Origin: Clavelina lepadiformis | Taxonomy: Eukaryota; Chordata; Ascidiacea; Aplousobranchia; Clavelinidae | DNA: 64,000 bases | Assembly: GCF_947623445.1 (NCBI RefSeq) | Contig: NC_135243.1 | Location: 20,840,479-20,904,478 of the forward strand | Reading direction: 5' to 3' | Program-made: the position numbers and the translations under genes | The notes under the pieces: generated by a model | What the model was told of the DNA's origin: nothing | What the model saw: only the letters and a program-made list of their open reading frames with translations | Database searches by the model: none | Shown here: positions 58,269 to 64,000 of the stretch, in pieces | Position numbering within the stretch: position 1 is the first letter of the stretch | Layout: each line of letters starts with the position of its first letter

Positions 58269-58719
58269 GTAATGCAGGACGATTAGAAGGCAATTTATAT
58301 TGTTTCTTTTACTTTATTTATTTTTGTGAAAAGATAAAGTGCACTACCATTAAAAAGTTAAATAACCTTAAATGGAACTAAAATAGTGACAAAATATTCA
58401 TTTGGTGAAACCATAGACTACTATAAGATGGACTGAACACTACCGTGATTGGTTAAGATCCGTCATGCTTGAACTGTTTATTATAATTGTATTGTTTGTT
58501 TTTGGGCATTAACTGTGCAGAGTGGAAGTTACCATACGAATCGTTAAAACACATAAACAAAAAAGTGGCCTTATAGCCTAGGCCTTCATTGAAACGAAGG
58601 ATATGCATGTGATATTTTGTTGAAAGGATACAGTTGATCAAAAGATGAACTTGTAATAAACAATTCGATCAGTCGCTTACTATCCAGGCATCCAAAATAT
58701 AGATTAATCTTTATTTCAG

Positions 58720-58800
58720 GAAAAAATGTTAAAATATCATCACAAAGATGCCATCGTCAATCTATCTCATGTCTGGTGTCTGACTAAACAAGCTTATGTG
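58720..58800 (+). CDS. Possible exon (weak)
   Basis: It is flanked by a good acceptor (CTTTATTTCAG) and a consensus donor (GTGAGT). It is open in phase 0 for 27 codons (EKMLKYHHKDAIVNLSHVWC, then LTKQAYV). The phase does not fit the 58151 candidate. Isolated, so it may be chance. Confidence 0.2.
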
Positions 58801-59067
58801 GTGAGTAGTTAGCCACATCAATGCACAACAAATCAACCAGTGAAATATTTTACATAATACGTATGGCACAAATTGGTTAGGTGCAAAGACATGTGGTAGC
58901 CTCACAAGACTGGGTATTCTACATCTAAAGTTTAAACAAATACATTTGCTCACAACAAACTGTACTGCACGCAGGTATGAGCGTGAAAACCTAGAATTTA
59001 AAAAACTCAAATAGTGACTCAATTGTTTTTAATTTACTGGTGCAGTATATCTGTATATAGTCTAGAC

Positions 59068-59605
59068 CAGTGTTTCCCAACCTTTCTACACCGGGGGACC
59101 AGTAAAGATTTTTAAAAAAATGTACACGGACCGGCAACATAAGATAGTAGTGAACAGAACAGATATTTCTAATCTTTTTGTTAACCAAAGCTGTCGTTGC
59201 GTAACCTAAAGCAAGATTTTGGCAATAAGCTATGTATTTAAGACGATAAATTAGAGCAAAACGGCAATCAACTCAACAACAAAATGTCAATCTGTTTACA
59301 TACAAAATCAATGTTAGTGGGAAATTTGTATTACAAAACTTTTTGAAAGTTAGACCCAGTTTATGACAAAACAATCATAAACAGCACAAAATCTAAGACA
59401 TTCTAAGTCATCGAAGTTAGCCTTCATTATAAAATAATTTTGCAGTATCAACGAAGGTGAGATACGCCAGTTGTACTGCTGTGAATCGACCAAGCGTAAA
59501 ATGACTTTTACAGGGAGTAATAACTTGGCAATGCGTATGATTCCATATTAAAACTAGCTTGGCAGAAAGTGAGATACTTTGCTGACCGACGGTTGGGAAT
59601 CACTG
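59068..59605. mobile_element. hAT-type element, 538 bp
   Basis: Ends CAGTGTTTCCCAACC and (complemented) CAGTGATTCCCAACC. Exact 8-bp target duplication GTCTAGAC at 59060-59067 and 59606-59613. The interior shows ACCGGGGGACCAG/GGACCGGCAAC motifs. No transposase. Confidence 0.92.
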
Positions 59606-59613
59606 GTCTAGAC

Positions 59614-59750
59614 CAGGGGTGTGGAAACTTTTTTCACTGTGGGCCATGCAGTAAAAATTTAACAAGTGCCCGGGCCACTAACCAAACAAAATTACTAGGC
59701 TGAGCTGCTAATCCCCAAAGCTATTTTAAATTACAGACTATTTCACCAAT
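59614..59750. mobile_element. Left end of a second hAT element, abutting the first
   Basis: CAGGGGTGTGGAAACTTTTT with GTGGGCCATGCAG and GCCCGGGCCACTAACC starts directly after the right-hand GTCTAGAC of the preceding element. No matching right end was found before the next element, so its extent is uncertain and it looks truncated. Confidence 0.6.
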
Positions 59751-60462
59751 AGTGAAATTTTTTAGATAAAACTGATTTTTAAAAGTTAATCTGGTTTGAA
59801 TGGTAAGAAATCATAAAATACATATATCTTTTTACATATAACATATAGATATAATAATAATATATTTGTATATAACAGTATTTCATGGTAACAGCACCTT
59901 TTCACCTTACCTTTTTGTGCAACAATTCATTTCTGTCATCTCACTTTGTACTGCCATCCTGTATTGACAAAATGAATTGTGTTAATGCATCTCTATACAT
60001 TTCTCTATATCAGTTTTGGCAAGGTTGTAAAACAAGATCTTCTGTTTTTCCAACGCCGGTTGTAGGTACAACCTAGTATGCAACAGTTTGACCAAATGTC
60101 ATTGCAAGCAATTGTTATTGCTACAGGTAATACAAAACTAATACTACGCCTATAAAGTTGTAACTAAAAGAGTAGGTTATTTATATGTTTTTAATCAATT
60201 CCAAAAACTCTGGAACCAAAAAACAAATGCAGAAATGCTACCGGTAGCCTGAAGAAAGTGCAAGAGGATATGTGAACGGTGTTTAAAGTTGTTTGGCTGA
60301 TAACGGTCGCGCCTAGGCTAACAGATTTGCTCCCGTAAAAAATAAAGTACTAAGTTTTATTTAAGCTTAAACTCTACAATATTTTTCTGTATTTTGCCAA
60401 AGTGCATATTGCGAAACCCAACTACAGTCTAAAACTCAAAATCAAACCTAATGAGTAATGAC
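59751..60462. other. Gap between hAT elements
   Basis: AT-rich DNA, possibly partly the interior of the truncated hAT copy. The frame at 59885-60076 has no domain. Confidence 0.35.
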
Positions 60463-61124
60463 TAGGGCAAGTTTTTGCAACTTTTGCAACTTTTTTTTAC
60501 AGCTTCCGGCAGCTTCCTAAATACTCACAATTTACGTAGAATGATGTTTTAAGCTGTTTGTAGGAATTTTATATTGCAACTTTTTTCATTTTTTCATGCA
60601 ACTTTTTACTGCAACTTTTATCAAGTATTGCGCAAAACGTAAATATAATATAATATATCTGGAATAAAATTGTATTTGGATCATCGATTTGAACTGAACA
60701 GTGATCTAAAAGCAATTGTGGAAATGACCCGACCAAACATCAGTCCAGAACTCTATACCAAATTGTTAAATTGCCAAGCAACTTCATGCTCTGTGGAACG
60801 AAGTTTTAGCATGCTACGCAAACTGTTGGCAAACGATCGCCATTTCTCCCCAGACAATGTGTGGAAATATTTGGCACTATATGTAAATAGATCGCTTGAT
60901 TAATTCACTATCGTTTAAATTTGAGTTATTGTTCAGTTATTTGAGTTATTGTTGAGCGTTATTTTCTTGCTGCGTACCGGCAAAAAATGAATTTTCGGCG
61001 GTCTAAAATAAATGCAACTTTTTACTGCAACTTTTGTTAAAAATAAATGCAACTTTTTACTGCAACTTTTGTTAAAAATAAATGCAACTTTCTCACGTTT
61101 TTAGTGCAACAAAAACTTGCCCTA
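60463..61124 (+). mobile_element. hAT element with transposase C-terminal remnant, 662 bp
   Basis: Terminal inverted repeat TAGGGCAAGTTTTTG at both ends and 8-bp target duplication GTAATGAC at 60455-60462 and 61125-61132. Near the middle, an open frame (60670-60903) encodes the hAT dimerisation domain: ELYTKLLNCQATSCSVERSF, then SMLRKLLANDRHFSPDNVWK and YLALYVNRSLD, then TAA. The rest of the transposase is gone. Many TGCAACTTTT motifs cluster near both ends, like sub-terminal transposase-binding repeats. It is an internally deleted derivative of an autonomous element. Confidence 0.93.
61005..61095. repeat. 35-bp tandem repeat in the hAT sub-terminal region
   Basis: The unit (AAAATAAATGCAACTTTTTA followed by CTGCAACTTTTGTTA) occurs about two and a half times in near-perfect copies. 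Confidence 0.85.
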
Positions 61125-61994
61125 GTAATGACACTCAATTTAAAGTGAAACAGTATTTGTACTACAAACCATTCAACCGTGACCAGTGTTCACAAGTGAC
61201 CTCTTTCTAGGGGCTAAACAAAATTTATTTCGATGCTTTTTTGTCAGTAAAAATACATTCAAAAAACTGTATACCAAGTATATGTTTATTTTATGTATTA
61301 GTTATTAAGTTATCGGCAAATTTTTGATGTTGACGTCATTACGTTGCCAATCCTTACTGAGTAAACTTTGGTCCGATTGTTACTTTCGGTTCCGCCTATG
61401 ACGCGTAAACAAAAGAAATAGAACTATTCTATCCGGTGTTAGGTACTTACAGGCTACGCATCAGAAAGGGTTAGATTAGATTTATGAGAAGTAAATGTGT
61501 TTGTTAAATTAGGAATGAGCAGTCGAAGTTTTGATTTTGCGTTTGGTGTGGCTTCGATTAGAAGTTCGGGTGTTACTGGTCGGTTTAGGCACCGCGTTAG
61601 ATAAACTTCAAATATGTTTGTAGGTTTCACTGCATACAGTATATAGGTTATTTATTAGATAGTTTGCTTGCACGGAATACTGTGTCCTTTATCGCCATTT
61701 TCATTAAAAAACAAAAGGAAAGCTCTGGGTCCTCACCGACATATTGCAAACAGTTACAAATAGCCTTTTGAAGCGTCGCCTATATAGCAAAAGGTATTTG
61801 GAACTACATTTTTTTGTCCATTTGGCAACTTGCTCCTCAGCATGTGTTCTCTTGTGCTTTAATGACGATTGGAACCATATTTGAAACGATACCATACACT
61901 CGTGAAGAAACTGTAGACCGCAAAGACTCGTTCCGCTTAGTCGTTAACCTAGATTGGTTGATAGATTTGGTGACTAAGTGTTGGTTTTGCAGCC
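61125..61994. other. Upstream region of the Kelch-like gene
   Basis: No gene recognised. The frames at 61704-61895 (minus) and 61814-62095 (plus) are shadows; the latter overlaps the first coding exon in another frame. A polypyrimidine-poor acceptor (GGTTTTGCAG) ends at 61992, 2 nt before the ATG. Confidence 0.45.
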
Positions 61995-63909
61995 ATGGTG
62001 TCTGCCGAAAGCTTACAGAATTTCCACGAAAAAGTGGAAACGGAAGGAATGTTGTGCATGAGAAGCAAAACAACGGAGTTGTTGGATTATGCTAACGAGT
62101 AAGCTTAATTTAGGTACTTGCTACTGTCTCCCAATAACGTAGGCTTATATATTATTATTAGCCAACCATGATCTTTGTATCCATTTGTAAAATGTAGTGG
62201 ACTAGTGGTGTTAAAATTTATATAATAATGCTAAAACTGCTGCTGATTTACATACAATTGCCGGACCAAGGCTAATTCTGTGACAAATTTATTACTTTTG
62301 TACAATTTCAAACACTCAGTTTGCATTTCTTAAAAGTGTTTCTCAAATTTCTTGTCACATTTTCCAGAAACAGACAGAACGGTCGATTTAGCGATGTGTC
62401 GTTAATCGTTGAAGATCAAACAATCCGCGCCAACAGAATGGTACTTTCATGTTATTGTCAATACTTTGACAGGATGTTTACCACTGAGGTAACGTTGTTG
62501 TCCTGTTTTTCGTGATTTGCATCACATTTTATGTTCAGTGAATAAATTGCGAAATTCCAATTATTCAGTTGTCGTTAATTTTTTATTGTTAGCGCTTAGT
62601 TACCGTTAATGATCGTTTTTATGACGACATGTTACTATAACGTTAGATCGGCATTGCTGAGTTTCAAGCAAATGTTTTGTTGCAAACTCTTGGTTTAATA
62701 TAGGAAAGTGAACATAAACGAGATAAACTAAAGCTTTGAGCAGATGCGCGAAAAGTATCAAGATGATATCGTTTTAAACGGAATAACCAAAGAGTCAATG
62801 GAACTTCTAATAGAGTTTATCTACACGGGAAGAATTGTCATCAAGAAAGAAAACGTCTGTAACTTGTTGTCGGCCTCGGACATGCTAGGTGTGCCAGGTC
62901 GGACAGAAACGTTTCAAACTGCGGTCATTTAACATACAATACTGTATAGTTGAATATCATTTTTTCTCAGATAACAGTCAGTGCAACAGCTACTTCGTCC
63001 TCCAGTTGATTTTCTGTAGCTAAATGTTTTCATTTATGTTTGGTAATGTTCATATGTTCACGTTGAAATTGCGTATCACTTCAAACAACTATTACTTAGA
63101 TGTCAGGGAGAGTTGTCTTGAGTTTCTGGAATGTTCCATAAACTCCCAAACTGCCCTGTTTCTATTATCACTCGCCGATCTCTACAGAAGTGAAGATGTC
63201 AAACAAAGAGCTTTTGACTTCATTGAAGAGCATCTAGAAGAAATCATTCTATCTGATGAATTTAAGAAACTTGAAATGGATAAAATGTGTTTGTTTGTTA
63301 ACGAATATAAGGTATATAACAACCAGCAGTAGGCCTATAGTAGGCTATATAGTTTTACTTTTTCTACTTTTATTTTAAAAGAATATGATATCTTTTCACA
63401 CCAATGTGAATGATTATTATTTCCGGTACCTTTTCCAATTTTACCTCTGTTTCGAGTTACACAATTACTTTGCAACTAATTAACATAAAAAGTATAAAAA
63501 ATAATTTGTTTTTATATACAGTATATGATATAGTTGCAAGCTTACTTAATAATGACGTTTATGACTGCAGGCGTCCCAAATGACTACCTTCAAAGCATTT
63601 ACCTCGTGGATCAGAGAAGATTATTCAAATAGACGTGAACATTTTTCAACTCTTTTTTGTTCATTGGAGCTGAATAAGATGCCACGTGACTTTTTGGAAG
63701 ACGTAGTATCTTGTGAGGTAAGGGCTAGTAAATGTCAAAGGAAGAAACTGTCATCCTGACTTGACTTGACTTGTGACTTGTCGATTTGACTTGAATTTGT
63801 TTCCAATTAGTTTGATGTGTTTTGCAGGAGCTGGTGCAAGAACATTTCGAATGTGTCAAACTTCTGAGCAAAACGTTAGTAGAGAAATCAAAACGGGGCA
63901 GAAATCTTG
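61995..63909 (+). CDS. Kelch-like BTB-BACK protein, 5' part (runs off the window)
   Basis: Exons 61995-62098, 62368-62488, 62741-62897, 63100-63311, 63571-63717 and 63828-63909 are phase-consistent, and the last ends in an open donor (GTACGT). A short N-terminus (MVSAESLQNFHEKVETEGML) leads into a BTB domain (NGRFSDVSLIVEDQTIRANR, YFDRMFTTE, IVLNGITKESMELLIEFIYT, GRIVIKKENVCNLLSASDML). BACK follows (DVRESCLEFLECSINSQTAL, LADLYRSEDVKQRAFDFIEE, FTSWIREDYSNRREHF, LFCSLELNKMPRDFLEDVV). The family uses BTB-BACK to bind Cullin-3 and Kelch repeats to hold substrates. The Kelch repeats, if any, lie beyond 64000, so the exact KLHL member cannot be named. Confidence 0.85.
63757..63797. repeat. ACTTG-type simple repeat in a Kelch-like intron
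   Basis: TGACTTGACTTGACTTGTGACTTG-like pentamer run, related in unit to the array at 10741-10832. Confidence 0.7.
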
Positions 63910-64000
63910 GTACGTGCAAATGCAATGAAAATGTATCATTTTCGAACTGTGTAACACGTATTCCGCTTTCTAATGTCTGTTTTACTGTGTGTTTTTGACT

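Larger units (their letters stand above)
57509..59067. other. Gap with two weak exon candidates
   Basis: The frames at 57412-57790 overlap or follow the last exon of the preceding gene without splice support. Two weak candidates are listed separately (58151-58268, 58720-58800). No other gene or RNA is seen. Confidence 0.4.

Overview
The window is animal nuclear DNA: AT-rich, with short exons, GT..AG introns, microsatellites and many short cut-and-paste transposons. The gene content (collagen plus fibrinogen-domain ficolin-like lectins, a ROR-like nuclear receptor, a selenocysteine thioredoxin reductase, a Golgi calcium pump, exonuclease 1, a BTB-Kelch protein) and compact gene size suggest an invertebrate chordate, most likely an ascidian tunicate. 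Species was not determined, and the phylum is an inference.

Layout. Positions 0.3-0.9 kb hold a plus-strand broken copy of a nuclear-receptor gene. From 3.7 to 26.2 kb, four ficolin-like genes (called A, B, C and D here) lie on the minus strand with the same six-exon structure; all four splice in frame to proteins of 290-295 residues. A is separated from B, C and D by a ROR-like nuclear-receptor gene (12.4-15.5 kb, minus). The model of that receptor has a complete DNA-binding domain but stops at the start of the ligand-binding domain. A part of this receptor locus is also copied in inverted orientation at 9.75-10.4 kb. B, C and D, with their upstream DNA, are recent tandem segmental duplications.

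The plus-strand half starts with an intronless thioredoxin reductase (29.1-30.6 kb). It ends Gly-Cys-Sec-Gly, with an in-frame TGA and a SECIS element in the 3'UTR. Next is a 23-exon secretory-pathway Ca2+/Mn2+ ATPase (ATP2C/SPCA, 38.3-48.1 kb) with two candidate alternative first exons 2-4 kb upstream. An intronless EXO1 (51.7-54.1 kb) follows, then an unrecognised multi-exon gene (54.5-57.5 kb), a transposon-rich gap (57.5-62.0 kb) and the 5' part of a Kelch-like gene that runs off the window.

Mobile DNA consists of pogo/Tigger-type elements (TA target duplications), several hAT elements (8-bp target duplications, one with a transposase C-terminus) and a family of about 100-bp palindromic MITEs. 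No retroviral, LTR or Polinton-like element was recognised.

How the genes fit together: the ficolin cluster is probably secreted innate-immune or recognition lectins. The other genes are unrelated housekeeping or regulatory functions (redox, Golgi ion transport, DNA repair, ubiquitin-ligase adaptor). The most unusual features are the graded loss of the collagen stem and calcium site across the ficolin copies, the receptor without a ligand-binding domain, and the two long intronless genes among intron-rich neighbours.
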